A stretch of DNA of 20,616 bases, taken from assembly GCA_955651735.1 (NCBI GenBank), contig CATPAM010000475.1, forward strand, positions 1 to 20,616. Reading direction: 5' to 3'. Under the pieces are notes generated by a model. That model was not told where the DNA came from and ran no database searches. It was given only the letters and a program-made list of their open reading frames with translations. The translations under genes and the position numbers were made by a program. Position 1 is the stretch's first letter. Every line of letters begins with the position of its first letter. This DNA is from Candidatus Acidiferrales bacterium. Lineage in GTDB: Bacteria; Acidobacteriota; Terriglobia; Acidiferrales; UBA7541. Of the stretch, positions 1-9,117 are shown piece after piece.

Positions 1-44
1 ACCCTTTCCTAAATCGATGTTCTGAAACGAAACGACGATGAAAG

Positions 45-1391
45 TTATACCGTATTGCGCGGGCGTTCGCGCCGCACGAAATCGGTGTCCTGCAAGGGTT
101 CGGACTCGCACTCGATGGCGATGGTGGTGACCGGACGGTCCGGCGCTTCGCTGGGCAACCCGGTGAAGCGCACGCGGAAACGATCCTGCTGGAATTTGAC
201 CTGTTGACCGCTGGCGAGAAGACGCGCGGATTTCACGCCGGTTTTCAGTCCGGAGAGCGCCACGGTTTCTCCGGGCCAAAAATAGACGTGCATATAGAGG
301 GTGTTGCCCTTGCGCGTGAAACCCGCATAGTTCGAGCGGTGCGGTTGGCAGCGGTCTTGCGTATGGATGGACTCTGCGTTGCGTGAGGTCCAGCGGCCGA
401 CCTCGGTGAGGATGCGCACGGACTCTTCGGGAATGGAGCCGTCGGGCTTGGGGCCAATATTGAGCAGATAATTTCCGGCATCGTGCGCGCAATAGACGAG
501 GTTGCGCACGATGGTCTTTGGAGTTTTCCAGTCGTCATCCGCGTGTTGATATCCCCAACTTTCATTGAGCGTCATGCAGGATTCCCAAGCGCGGCCGCGC
601 TGGTCAGCGACAATCTCTTGTTCGGGCGTTGAGAAATCGCCGGGCAGGGCGTTGCGATTGTTGACGATGATGTCGGGCTGAAGCTCGAAGACCATTTTGT
701 TCATGCGCTCGGATTCCCACCCGCGGGCATCGAGCGGCCAGGAAACGTCGTACCACAGCACGTCGACTTTTCCGTAATTGGTCATTAACTCGCGGATGAG
801 GCCGTGCGTGTATTCGACGAAGCGTTTGCGGGCGTCTTCGTTAGTGGCGCAGAGCGCGCCATCGGGATGGTGCCAATCCATCAAGGAATAGTAGAAGCCG
901 AAGCGCAAGCCTTCCGCGCGCGCGGCTTCGACGTATTCACGCACGAGGTCGCGGCCGGGGCCCTGTTTCGGAGCGCAGTAGTTGGTGAGCTTGGTGTCGA
1001 AGTTGCAGAAGCCCTCGTGATGCTTGGAAGTCATCACCATATATTTCTGCCCGGCTTGCTTGGCGAGCTTGGCCCAGGCGCGCGCGGCATTCGGTTTCGG
1101 CTGGAAGCGCTTGGCAAGCTGCTCGTAGTCGGTCACGGGAATGCCTTCGTTTTCCATGACCCATTCGTGTCGGCCGAGCACGCTGTACAGGCCCCAATGG
1201 ATGAACATGCCGAATCGTGCTTCGTGCCACCATTGCATGCGGCGAGCGCGGTCGGCGTCTTCCGCTACGGAGCTTTTCTGCGCTTGCGGCTGCGCGGGTG
1301 CTGCCCCTGCTTTGGCGGAAGCGGCCAGGGTGAGAAGAGACGCTCCGGTTCCTACCAGCCAGTCACGCCGCGGGATGCGATTCGATTGCAT
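45..1391 (-). CDS. Tat-exported alpha-L-fucosidase, GH29 family
   Basis: This 448-residue protein is predicted to hydrolyse terminal alpha-L-fucosyl residues from glycans or polysaccharides outside the cytoplasm. The N-terminus has a twin-arginine motif (PRRDWL, residues 7-12), a hydrophobic stretch to about 24 and an AKAGA-type cleavage region near residue 30, so Tat export is likely. The mature part shows GH29 landmarks: HWG at 65-67, KHHEGF at 123-128, and the LWYD strand end at 212-215, where Asp215 is the expected nucleophile. The length suits a bacterial GH29 enzyme with a short C-terminal beta domain. The ATG at 1391 has a strong upstream ribosome site (AAGGAGGA, about nine bases away). 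It is the last gene of the fucose operon, 52 bases after the mutarotase gene, and would supply the sugar that the operon consumes. The family is clear; strict specificity for fucose is inferred. Confidence 0.93.
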   Translation of the reverse strand: MQSNRIPRRDWLVGTGASLLTLAASAKAGAAPAQPQAQKSSVAEDADRARRMQWWHEARFGMFIHWGLYSVLGRHEWVMENEGIPVTDYEQLAKRFQPKPNAARAWAKLAKQAGQKYMVMTSKHHEGFCNFDTKLTNYCAPKQGPGRDLVREYVEAARAEGLRFGFYYSLMDWHHPDGALCATNEDARKRFVEYTHGLIRELMTNYGKVDVLWYDVSWPLDARGWESERMNKMVFELQPDIIVNNRNALPGDFSTPEQEIVADQRGRAWESCMTLNESWGYQHADDDWKTPKTIVRNLVYCAHDAGNYLLNIGPKPDGSIPEESVRILTEVGRWTSRNAESIHTQDRCQPHRSNYAGFTRKGNTLYMHVYFWPGETVALSGLKTGVKSARLLASGQQVKFQQDRFRVRFTGLPSEAPDRPVTTIAIECESEPLQDTDFVRRERPRNTV

Positions 1392-1443
1392 GAGCTTGCG
1401 TCCTCCTTGTTGTAACCTTATTCAGACCCCAACCTCGAAGAGC

Positions 1444-1782
1444 TTACGATTCCAGCTTGAAAATTCGTTCCATGAGCAGCCACTTTTCGCCTGGTTTGGT
1501 CTGTTGCAGTGGCTTCTGGAATTTCCACATTAGTTCTTCCCATTCGCGGACTTTGGGATTTGCGCGGTCTGCTTTGGCTTTGGCTTCGAAGGAAAATCGC
1601 GCGTCGACTTCCATCACCATGAACATGCGCGTACCGAGCAGATAAATCTCGATATCGACGATGCCGGAGTCTCTGATGCTGCGGGTAATTTCCGGCCAGA
1701 TTTTCTGGTGATAGCGGCGATATTCGGCGATTAACGCCGGATCATCTATGAGATCGAGAGTGAGGCAGTATCGTTTGTTCAT
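1444..1782 (-). CDS. L-rhamnose mutarotase family protein, probable L-fucose mutarotase
   Basis: This 112-residue protein belongs to the RhaM family (COG3254) of small sugar mutarotases, which interconvert alpha and beta anomers of 6-deoxyhexoses. The family core YRRYHQKIWPEI is present near residues 22-33, as is the C-terminal pattern of a Trp-containing MWKFQKP segment followed by KWLLMERIF. The length fits the usual 104-115 residues. It lies between the fucose dehydrogenase-like gene (30 bases upstream) and the fucosidase gene, so L-fucose is the likeliest substrate; the E. coli FucU fold type is not what is encoded here. The role would be to supply the anomer that the dehydrogenase uses. 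There is no obvious ribosome site before the ATG, so translation may depend on the upstream gene. L-rhamnose cannot be excluded from sequence alone. Confidence 0.88.
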   Translation of the reverse strand: MNKRYCLTLDLIDDPALIAEYRRYHQKIWPEITRSIRDSGIVDIEIYLLGTRMFMVMEVDARFSFEAKAKADRANPKVREWEELMWKFQKPLQQTKPGEKWLLMERIFKLES

Positions 1783-1812
1783 GGCAAAGTCACGAGTAAG
1801 CTAGCAAAACGA

Positions 1813-2595
1813 TCATGTCAGGGCGCGGTCGAGATGGACGTAGCCGCCGTCCACCAGCACGTGCTGGCCAGTGACGTGGCTGGCCTGCGCTGACATGAGA
1901 AACAGAGCCATCGCGGCGATTTCGTCAGGCTCGGTCATGCGCTTGCCCAGCGGAATTTTAGCAGTAACGTGCTTGAGTTTTTCGTCAGGGTTCGGAAACG
2001 TGCCGAGCCATTGTTTGTAGAGCGGGGTCATGACTTCGGCGGGGAGCAGCGCGTTCACGCGAATGCCATAAGGGAGCAATTCGGCGGCCCACTCGCGAGT
2101 CAGCGAAAGAATCGCGCCTTTTGCTGCGGCGTAGCCGGATGTGCCGCCTTGCCCAGTGATGGCAACCTTGGACGCGATATTGACGATGCAGCCCTGGGAT
2201 TTCTTCAAGGCCGGCAGGGCGTAATGGGCCATGTTGTAGTAATGAAGAAGGTTGAGCTCCAACGAGCGTAGGAATTTTTCCGGGTCGCCGCGTTCAAGCC
2301 CGGCGTTGTCATTAATCCCTGCGTTGTTTACGAGCACATCGAGCCGTGCAAAATCCCGCAGCGTCGCCTCGATCGCGGCCGCGCAATTTGCGGCCGGCAA
2401 CAAATCGGCGCAAATCACGCCGCAGGACGCGCCAGACCTCTGCAGGCCCATTTGCAACTGCTTCCCCGCTTCGCCATCCTTGTCCACCAAGACTGGAATG
2501 GCGCCCTCGCGCGCGCAGCCGCGCGCGATCGCGGCGCCGATACCTTTGGCGCCGCCGGTGATGAGAACAACCTTGTCTTTAAGCTGCAAATCCAT
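1813..2595 (-). CDS. SDR-family dehydrogenase, probable L-fucose 1-dehydrogenase
   Basis: This is a classical short-chain dehydrogenase of 260 residues. The cofactor motif TGGAKGIG is at 13-20, an acidic Asp38 ends beta2 (favouring NAD over NADP), NNAG is at 90-93, and the catalytic residues are Ser142, Tyr155 and Lys159. It ends in the usual GQHVLVDGGY segment. In oxidative L-fucose pathways one SDR oxidises L-fucose at C1 to the lactone and another oxidises 2-keto-3-deoxy-L-fuconate; this operon has two SDR genes to fill those roles. This one is assigned the first step because it lies between the lactonase and mutarotase genes, but the assignment could be the reverse. Its ATG lies inside the end of the lactonase gene, a 17-base overlap that suggests translational coupling. 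Confidence 0.82.
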   Translation of the reverse strand: MDLQLKDKVVLITGGAKGIGAAIARGCAREGAIPVLVDKDGEAGKQLQMGLQRSGASCGVICADLLPAANCAAAIEATLRDFARLDVLVNNAGINDNAGLERGDPEKFLRSLELNLLHYYNMAHYALPALKKSQGCIVNIASKVAITGQGGTSGYAAAKGAILSLTREWAAELLPYGIRVNALLPAEVMTPLYKQWLGTFPNPDEKLKHVTAKIPLGKRMTEPDEIAAMALFLMSAQASHVTGQHVLVDGGYVHLDRALT

Positions 2596-3433
2596 GTTGC
2601 GCCGTTTTCAATCCGTAAAAACGAGCGGCGTTGTCGCCGAAAATCTTTTCTTTGTCGGACTGGGAGAAGCCCTCCACAAATTCCTCGACGAGCCGCTTCA
2701 CCTGACGATACGTCGCGGCCAGCAAGCACACCGGCCAATCGGAGCCGAACATTAAACGATCCACTCCGAACGTGTCGAAGACCACGTCGAGATAAGGCTT
2801 GAAATCGCCAGCTTTCCAGTGCTTCCAGTCCGCTTCCGTAACCAAGCCTGAAAGTTTGCAGAAAACATTTTTGCTTTGCGCGACTTCCTTCATCTGCGCT
2901 GCCCAAGGCGACGTCTTCCCAAACTTAATCTCGGGCTTGGCAAGGTGATCGATCACAAAACGCTGCTCGGGGAGCCGGGCCACCAGTTCGATGGCCGCAG
3001 GCAATTGTTTCGGATAGATGAGGATGTCGTAGGTGAAACCGAATGCGCGAAACTGCGCGACGCCCTTTACGAAGTCTTCCCCCGCGAGGAAGCGATCGTC
3101 GGGCTCAGACTGCGCGATATGGCGAAAGCCGCGCAATTTCGGAGAGTGCGAGAAATATTCGAGACGTTCTCCGACGCGAGGCGATAAAAGATCCACCCAG
3201 CCGACCACGCCGGCAATCCGTTTGCTCTTTTCCGCGAGATCGAGAAGAAACATCGTTTCCCTTTCGGACTGATCGGCTTGCACGGCCATGGAAGCGTCGA
3301 TGCCGTTCGCCGCAAGTTCCGCGGCAAGATGCTCCGGCAGAAAGTCGCGCCTCAACACAGCCATGGAGTCAGTGATCCACGCATCGCGGACGGCATCATA
3401 GCGCCAAAAGTGCTGGTGCGAATCAATCTTCAT
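2579..3433 (-). CDS. Amidohydrolase, probable L-fuconolactonase
   Basis: This 284-residue protein belongs to the amidohydrolase family of sugar lactonases (COG3618), which includes L-fuconolactonase and L-rhamnono-lactonase. Family marks are the N-terminal metal-site motif DSHQHFW (His6, His8), a VIDHLAKPE segment with His163, CKLSGL at 192-197, the GSDWPV motif with Asp232, and the terminal IFGDNAARFY helix. The predicted reaction is hydrolysis of L-fucono-lactone to L-fuconate in the cytosol, directly after the fucose dehydrogenase step. It sits 37 bases after the second SDR gene and its stop codon lies 17 bases inside the next gene. Related lactones (L-galactono-, L-rhamnono-, D-arabinono-lactone) are plausible side substrates. 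The assignment rests on the family plus the neighbouring fucosidase. Confidence 0.88.
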   Translation of the reverse strand: MKIDSHQHFWRYDAVRDAWITDSMAVLRRDFLPEHLAAELAANGIDASMAVQADQSERETMFLLDLAEKSKRIAGVVGWVDLLSPRVGERLEYFSHSPKLRGFRHIAQSEPDDRFLAGEDFVKGVAQFRAFGFTYDILIYPKQLPAAIELVARLPEQRFVIDHLAKPEIKFGKTSPWAAQMKEVAQSKNVFCKLSGLVTEADWKHWKAGDFKPYLDVVFDTFGVDRLMFGSDWPVCLLAATYRQVKRLVEEFVEGFSQSDKEKIFGDNAARFYGLKTAQHGFAA

Positions 3434-3470
3434 CTAACGATTCCGCTCGTCGGGAACGCGCGCTTTTAGA

Positions 3471-4271
3471 TTATCCACGGAGATTGAAGAATCCTCCGTC
3501 GAGCGGGTAATCCGACCCGGTGATGAACCCCGCTTCATCGGAGCAAAGGAAAAGAGCAAGCGCGGCCACTTCCTCCGGCTCGCCCATGCGGCCGATAGGC
3601 TGCGATGCCGACAGTTTTTGAAACATTTCCAGCTCGCGGCCGGGATAGTTTTTCCGCAGGTAACCGTCGACGAACGGAGTGTGCACGCGCGCGGGAGAGA
3701 TGCAGTTGCAGCGGATTTTGTGCGCCAGATAATCCTTGGCCACGGAGTAGGTCATGGCCACGACCGCGCCTTTGCTCATGGAATACGCAAAGCGATCGGC
3801 CAGCGCCGCGGTACCTGCGATGGAAGCCATATTCAGAATCACACCGCCGCCCTGTGCCTTCATGTGCCCGATCGCAGCGTACGTGCAGTTGTAGACGCCT
3901 TTTACGTTGATGCGAAAGAGGCGGTCGAAATCAGCCTCGCTCGTAGTCTCGACGGTGCCTATGTGTGATACGCCTGCATTATTCACGAGAATATCGAGTC
4001 GACCCTGCCGCGCTAGTTTGTTGAAGACTTCCTTGGTGCGCGCCTGATCGGAAACATCGCAGGCCAAGGCTTTCGCGTCGCTTCCGGATGCCGCAATTTC
4101 CTGAGCGGCAGCATTGCCTGCTTTTTCGTCGAGGTCGAGAATGCGCACCGCCGCGCCTTGCTGTGCGAAGCGTTGCGCAATGGCGCGGCCGATTCCGCTG
4201 CCGGCGCCGGTGATCACGGCGACTTTGCCGTCGAGCCGAAAGGCATCGCGATGTTGCGGGGCGCCGCTCAG
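3471..4271 (-). CDS. SDR-family dehydrogenase, probable 2-keto-3-deoxy-L-fuconate dehydrogenase
   Basis: This is a classical NAD-type SDR of about 266 residues. Counted from the start chosen here, the glycine motif TGAGSGIG begins at 21, Asp46 ends beta2, and the catalytic residues are Ser150, Tyr163 and Lys167; it ends with GSDYPLDGGFF. The predicted role is oxidation of 2-keto-3-deoxy-L-fuconate to the 2,4-diketo acid that the FAH protein cleaves. The start is unusual. The first standard start codon in frame, a GTG at 4217, would remove the first Rossmann strand (residues FRLDGKVAV). An in-frame CTG at 4271 restores a normal N-terminus, follows a GAGGAG ribosome site by seven bases, and overlaps the upstream stop codon as CTGA. 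I therefore chose it, without proof. The roles of the two SDRs could be swapped. Confidence 0.8.
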   Translation of the reverse strand: MSGAPQHRDAFRLDGKVAVITGAGSGIGRAIAQRFAQQGAAVRILDLDEKAGNAAAQEIAASGSDAKALACDVSDQARTKEVFNKLARQGRLDILVNNAGVSHIGTVETTSEADFDRLFRINVKGVYNCTYAAIGHMKAQGGGVILNMASIAGTAALADRFAYSMSKGAVVAMTYSVAKDYLAHKIRCNCISPARVHTPFVDGYLRKNYPGRELEMFQKLSASQPIGRMGEPEEVAALALFLCSDEAGFITGSDYPLDGGFFNLRG

Positions 4272-5935
4272 AGCGAGACTCCTCGCTTCCAGGGGATGAA
4301 GTCGTTTTGCGCGAGCAGCTCGGCCTTGGTGTGAAGCTCGCCGCTCGCGACTTGTGTGACGCGCTCCAAAATATTTTCGCCCATCTGCTCGATAGTGATT
4401 GCGCCGGAAATGATGCCGCCGGTGTCGATATCGATGATGTCCGGCATGCGCCGCGCCAAGTCTGAGTTCGTGGATAATTTAATGACCGGCGCGATGGGAT
4501 TGCCGGTAGGTGTGCCGAGCCCGGTGGTGAACAAGACGACGTTCGCGCCCGCAGCCACTTGCGCGGTGACGCACTCGACGTCATTACCGGGCGTGCATTG
4601 CAGGTTCAATCCCGGTTCCGAGGAATATTCCGGATAGTCGAGCACTCCGGTGACCGGCGAGGTGCCGCCCTTCTTCGCCGCGCCCGCCGACTTCATGGCG
4701 TCGGTGAGCAAGCCGTCGCGAATGTTTCCCGGCGAAGGATTCATCTCGAATCCGGCGCGCACGGCTTTCGCACGCGCCGCATAGTCGGTCATCAAGTGCA
4801 TGAAGCGCTCTGAAACGCTCGCGCTCACGCAACGATTGATCAGCTCCTGCTCGACGCCGCAAAGCTCCGGAAATTCCGAAAGAATGCCCCTCCCGCCTAT
4901 TACCGCCAAAATGTCAGCAACATGTCCTATCGCGGGATTGGCGGAAATTCCCGAGAATCCATCGGAGCCACCACATTTTAGCCCAACGCAAAGATGCGAT
5001 AGGGGCGCGGGCCTGCGTTGGGCTTTGTCGGCTTCGACCAAGCCTAGGAACGTCTCACGAATCGCTTGTGAAATCATGGCCGCTTCGGAGGCGCTCTTTT
5101 GCTGCTCGAAAATGAGGAGCGGCTTGCGGAAGTTTGCATCGCGGCGCTTGATTTCGTCTTGCAGGATGGTGACCTGCGCGTGCTGGCATCCGAGGCTCAG
5201 AACCGTGGCGCCGGCAACATTCGGATGATGAATGTAGCCGGCCAGCAGCGCGCACAAATTTGCGGAGTCCTCGCGCGTGCCGCCGCAGCCGCCTTCGTGC
5301 ATCAGGAATTTGATGCCGTCGACATTGCGGAAAACTCTCGCGGCGGGCGCCGGCGGTTTGTTTTCGGTGAACGAGACGGAGCGAAGATCCTCGCTCTTGC
5401 CCTCTCGATACAAGCGCACCATTTCCGCAACCTGGCGGCGATAGATTTGCGGAGCGGCAAAGCCCAGCTCTTCTTCAAAGGCTTGCTTCAAAACGGCCAG
5501 GTTCCGGTTTTCACAGAAAACCAGCGGAAGCACGATCCAATAGTTACGCGTGCCCACCAGCCCATCCGCCCTTTGGTACCCAAGAAATGTCTGCTCCCGC
5601 CAGCGCGAGACATCGGGCGGTGCCCAGCGCGGCGCCGCGTTTCGATCGTGAAATGCGGCGGCTGCATGGCGCAGATTGCGGGTGGAAAGAAGCCCGCCGC
5701 GCTGCAGCGGCTCCGCGGTGCGGCCGACCAGCACGCCATACATGATGACCTCGCCGCCCGCCGGCAGATCCTCAGTGACAAACTTATGTTTTGCGGGAAC
5801 GTCAGAGAGCAGCACATACTCGCTGCCCGCAAAACTCACGTTTTCGCCCTTGCGCAAGTCCGTCAAAGCTACGAGAGCGTTGTCTCTCGGATCGAGCCGC
5901 AACACGCGACGTTGTGCTGCTCCATTCCCTGACAT
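4268..5935 (-). CDS. UxaA/altronate dehydratase-family enzyme, probable L-fuconate dehydratase
   Basis: This 555-residue sugar-acid dehydratase has the full UxaA architecture. The N-terminal SAF domain (about 10-95) contains the DVPAKHKF segment with His50 and the VIMYG strand. The catalytic domain starts at LGYQRADGLVGTRNYW (118-133) and carries cysteine motifs MHEGGCGG (Cys217), LGCQHAQ (Cys250) and KCGGSDGFSG (Cys321), likely metal-site residues. E. coli UxaA has 495 residues, so this protein is somewhat long. Known family members dehydrate altronate and related sugar acids. Here it fills the slot normally taken by an enolase-superfamily fuconate dehydratase, so dehydration of L-fuconate to 2-keto-3-deoxy-L-fuconate is inferred. 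It is 63 bases after the FAH gene, and its TGA overlaps the proposed start of the next SDR gene. Confidence 0.87.
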   Translation of the reverse strand: MSGNGAAQRRVLRLDPRDNALVALTDLRKGENVSFAGSEYVLLSDVPAKHKFVTEDLPAGGEVIMYGVLVGRTAEPLQRGGLLSTRNLRHAAAAFHDRNAAPRWAPPDVSRWREQTFLGYQRADGLVGTRNYWIVLPLVFCENRNLAVLKQAFEEELGFAAPQIYRRQVAEMVRLYREGKSEDLRSVSFTENKPPAPAARVFRNVDGIKFLMHEGGCGGTREDSANLCALLAGYIHHPNVAGATVLSLGCQHAQVTILQDEIKRRDANFRKPLLIFEQQKSASEAAMISQAIRETFLGLVEADKAQRRPAPLSHLCVGLKCGGSDGFSGISANPAIGHVADILAVIGGRGILSEFPELCGVEQELINRCVSASVSERFMHLMTDYAARAKAVRAGFEMNPSPGNIRDGLLTDAMKSAGAAKKGGTSPVTGVLDYPEYSSEPGLNLQCTPGNDVECVTAQVAAGANVVLFTTGLGTPTGNPIAPVIKLSTNSDLARRMPDIIDIDTGGIISGAITIEQMGENILERVTQVASGELHTKAELLAQNDFIPWKRGVSL

Positions 5936-5998
5936 AGGCGTACGATTCTATACCACGCGCGTTGTTCGTTCAGCGTCCGACCAGTTCACGAGTCGCCG

Positions 5999-6799
5999 TT
6001 ATAGCTGGCGCACGATATTGGTCAGCGTTCCGATTTTTTCGATCGTGACGCTAACTTCGTCGCCGTCCTTGAGCCACAGCGGTGGATTCTGCGCCATGCC
6101 CACTCCGTGCGGCGTTCCGGTAAAGATGGCGGTGCCCGGCAGCAGCGTCGTGCTCTGGCTCAGAAACTCGATGAGCGCCGGAACGTCGCGTACCATGTCG
6201 CGGGTGTTGCCGTCCTGCATTACGCGGCCGTTCACCGTGGTCTGGATGCCCAGCCGGCCCGGGTTCGCGATGGAATCCGGAGTCACCAGGCAAGGACCGA
6301 TGGGCGCAAAGGTGTCGAAGCTTTTGCCGCGGCACCATTGGCTGCCGCCCTTTTTCAACTGCCAGTCGCGGGCGCTCACATCGTTGCCGCAGGTGTAGCC
6401 GGCGATGTATTCGAGCGCATGCTCGCGGCTCACGTCTTTGCAAGCCTTTCCAATGATGACCACCAACTCGCCTTCGTAGTCCAGCTCAGCCGTTCCCGCG
6501 TGCGTGGGAATGGTGATGGGCCCGCCAGGATCTTGCACGGTGTTCGCACCCTTCGCAAAGACCACCGGATAGTCGCCCGAGCTCATGCCCACTTCGTCCG
6601 CATGCCGCCGATAGTTCTGCCCGATGCACCAAATCATGACGGGCACAACAGGTGCGAGAATCCTTGCAATGTTCACCGATTCCTGGGTGACGCGATTTTT
6701 GCCGAAGGGATCGCCTTCCACTCGCAGGTGCGCGCCGCCGGGCTGTTCCGCGGCATATTGAATTCTTCCGGAGTGATCGAGATATCGGATTAGCTTCAT
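5999..6799 (-). CDS. Fumarylacetoacetase-family hydrolase, probable 2,4-diketo-3-deoxy-L-fuconate hydrolase
   Basis: This 266-residue protein has the FAH fold. The C-terminal catalytic domain shows IGQNYRRHADE (59-69), the metal-binding DYEGEL with Glu109 and Glu111, a third ligand Asp140 in GYTCGNDVSARDWQ, and the GTAIFTGTPHGVG loop. Enzymes of this family in non-phosphorylative L-fucose and L-rhamnose pathways cleave 2,4-diketo-3-deoxy acids; with a fuconate skeleton the products are pyruvate and L-lactate. Its place between the transporter pair and the dehydratase gene supports that role as the last step of the route. A different acylpyruvase activity would fit the family equally well if the context were ignored. 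It follows the small membrane protein gene by 15 bases. Confidence 0.88.
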   Translation of the reverse strand: MKLIRYLDHSGRIQYAAEQPGGAHLRVEGDPFGKNRVTQESVNIARILAPVVPVMIWCIGQNYRRHADEVGMSSGDYPVVFAKGANTVQDPGGPITIPTHAGTAELDYEGELVVIIGKACKDVSREHALEYIAGYTCGNDVSARDWQLKKGGSQWCRGKSFDTFAPIGPCLVTPDSIANPGRLGIQTTVNGRVMQDGNTRDMVRDVPALIEFLSQSTTLLPGTAIFTGTPHGVGMAQNPPLWLKDGDEVSVTIEKIGTLTNIVRQL

Positions 6800-6814
6800 A
6801 TTCTGAGGACGGCC

Positions 6815-7060
6815 TCAATGACCGGAAGAGCGCGGTGATTGCGGAATGTTTTCCGCTCGAGTCTCTGCACGCGCACCGCGCCGGCTGAGCGCATACATGA
6901 GCGCGCCGAACGCCAGCAGCACAACTCCCCAATAGAGGTTCACGTTGATGCCAAGGGATTGCCCGTAGAGCGATGGATTGCTCGCGGCGCCGTAAACGAC
7001 CAGGATTGATCCCAGCAGCAAGAACAATATTCCCAGCGGCAAGCGAATGTCGATCCCCAT
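6815..7060 (-). CDS. Small two-helix membrane protein paired with the SSS symporter
   Basis: This is an 81-residue protein of no family I recognise. It has two hydrophobic stretches, about residues 8-24 (LGILFLLLGSILVVYGA) and 43-57 (YWGVVLLAFGALMYA), joined by a short polar loop, and then a positively charged tail of about 24 residues (SRRGARAETRAEN onward) that is probably cytoplasmic. The ATG at 7060 follows an AGGAG ribosome site and lies eight bases after the symporter stop codon, so the two are probably translated together. Some SSS symporters are encoded beside a short two-helix partner protein, and this could be a subunit or stability factor of that kind. The link is contextual; the sequence does not obviously match the known partner families. 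Confidence 0.72.
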   Translation of the reverse strand: MGIDIRLPLGILFLLLGSILVVYGAASNPSLYGQSLGINVNLYWGVVLLAFGALMYALSRRGARAETRAENIPQSPRSSGH

Positions 7061-7068
7061 CGGCTCTC

Positions 7069-8853
<1,785 letters not shown>

Positions 8854-9017
8854 TCTGCATGGCTCCTTCCATCCGCTCGCTCTGCGATTTCGATGGGGGA
8901 CGCGTTTCTCACAAAAATCGGCGCTTACGAAGCTCGGAGCGTACATGAGAGGAGAGGGCTGCCGCAAGCATTTGTCCTACTTCAGGTTTGTTGCGGTTGC
9001 AGTTAAGATTTTTTGGT

Positions 9018-9046
9018 TTGACAAGAGGCTTGTCCGCTTTTATGTT
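9018..9046 (+). promoter_or_regulatory. Sigma70-type promoter for the iorAB-like genes
   Basis: A perfect -35 box TTGACA (9018-9023) is followed, after exactly 17 bases, by TATGTT (9041-9046), which matches the -10 consensus at four of six positions. Transcription would start near 9053, leaving a leader of about 65 bases before the ATG at 9118. The match was judged by eye. Confidence 0.5.
9020..9034. promoter_or_regulatory. Candidate operator: 6-bp inverted repeat overlapping the -35 box
   Basis: The sequence GACAAG-agg-CTTGTC is a perfect inverted repeat with six-base arms and a three-base centre. It starts inside the -35 box and continues into the spacer, a position where a bound repressor would block RNA polymerase. 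No regulator gene lies in the window to pair it with, and a short repeat like this can occur by chance. Confidence 0.35.
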
Positions 9047-9117
9047 CTTTGTTGTTCGAAGAGTTCGTTTTGGCCCAGCTCTAACCACGCAGTGAATTTT
9101 GCTTTCAGGATTCGATC

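Larger units (their letters stand above)
8854..9117. other. Divergent intergenic region between the fucose operon and the iorAB-like genes
   Basis: This 264-bp non-coding stretch must contain the promoters for both the minus-strand fucose operon and the plus-strand molybdoenzyme genes. Its right half is much richer in A and T than the surrounding genes. It holds one convincing rightward promoter with an overlapping inverted repeat, listed separately. I looked for a leftward promoter and saw no pair of boxes good enough to report. No reading frame with coding character and no structured RNA was evident. Confidence 0.6.

Noticed and set aside
3471..4217. Second SDR as a truncated or frameshifted pseudogene
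   Set aside because: The missing first strand is encoded in frame just upstream and all catalytic residues are intact, so an unusual start codon explains it better.
5099..5932. A 277-residue plus-strand frame opposite the UxaA-family gene
   Set aside because: No recognisable domain, and it covers the conserved SAF and catalytic motifs of the real gene on the other strand.
1444..5935. Assigning the operon to L-rhamnose breakdown
   Set aside because: The mutarotase, lactonase and SDR families would also fit rhamnose, but the operon ends in an alpha-L-fucosidase and contains no rhamnosidase. Fucose is favoured, not proven.
8854..9017. Leftward promoter for the fucose operon
   Set aside because: One must exist nearby, but no -35/-10 pair with acceptable spacing stood out, so no position is claimed.
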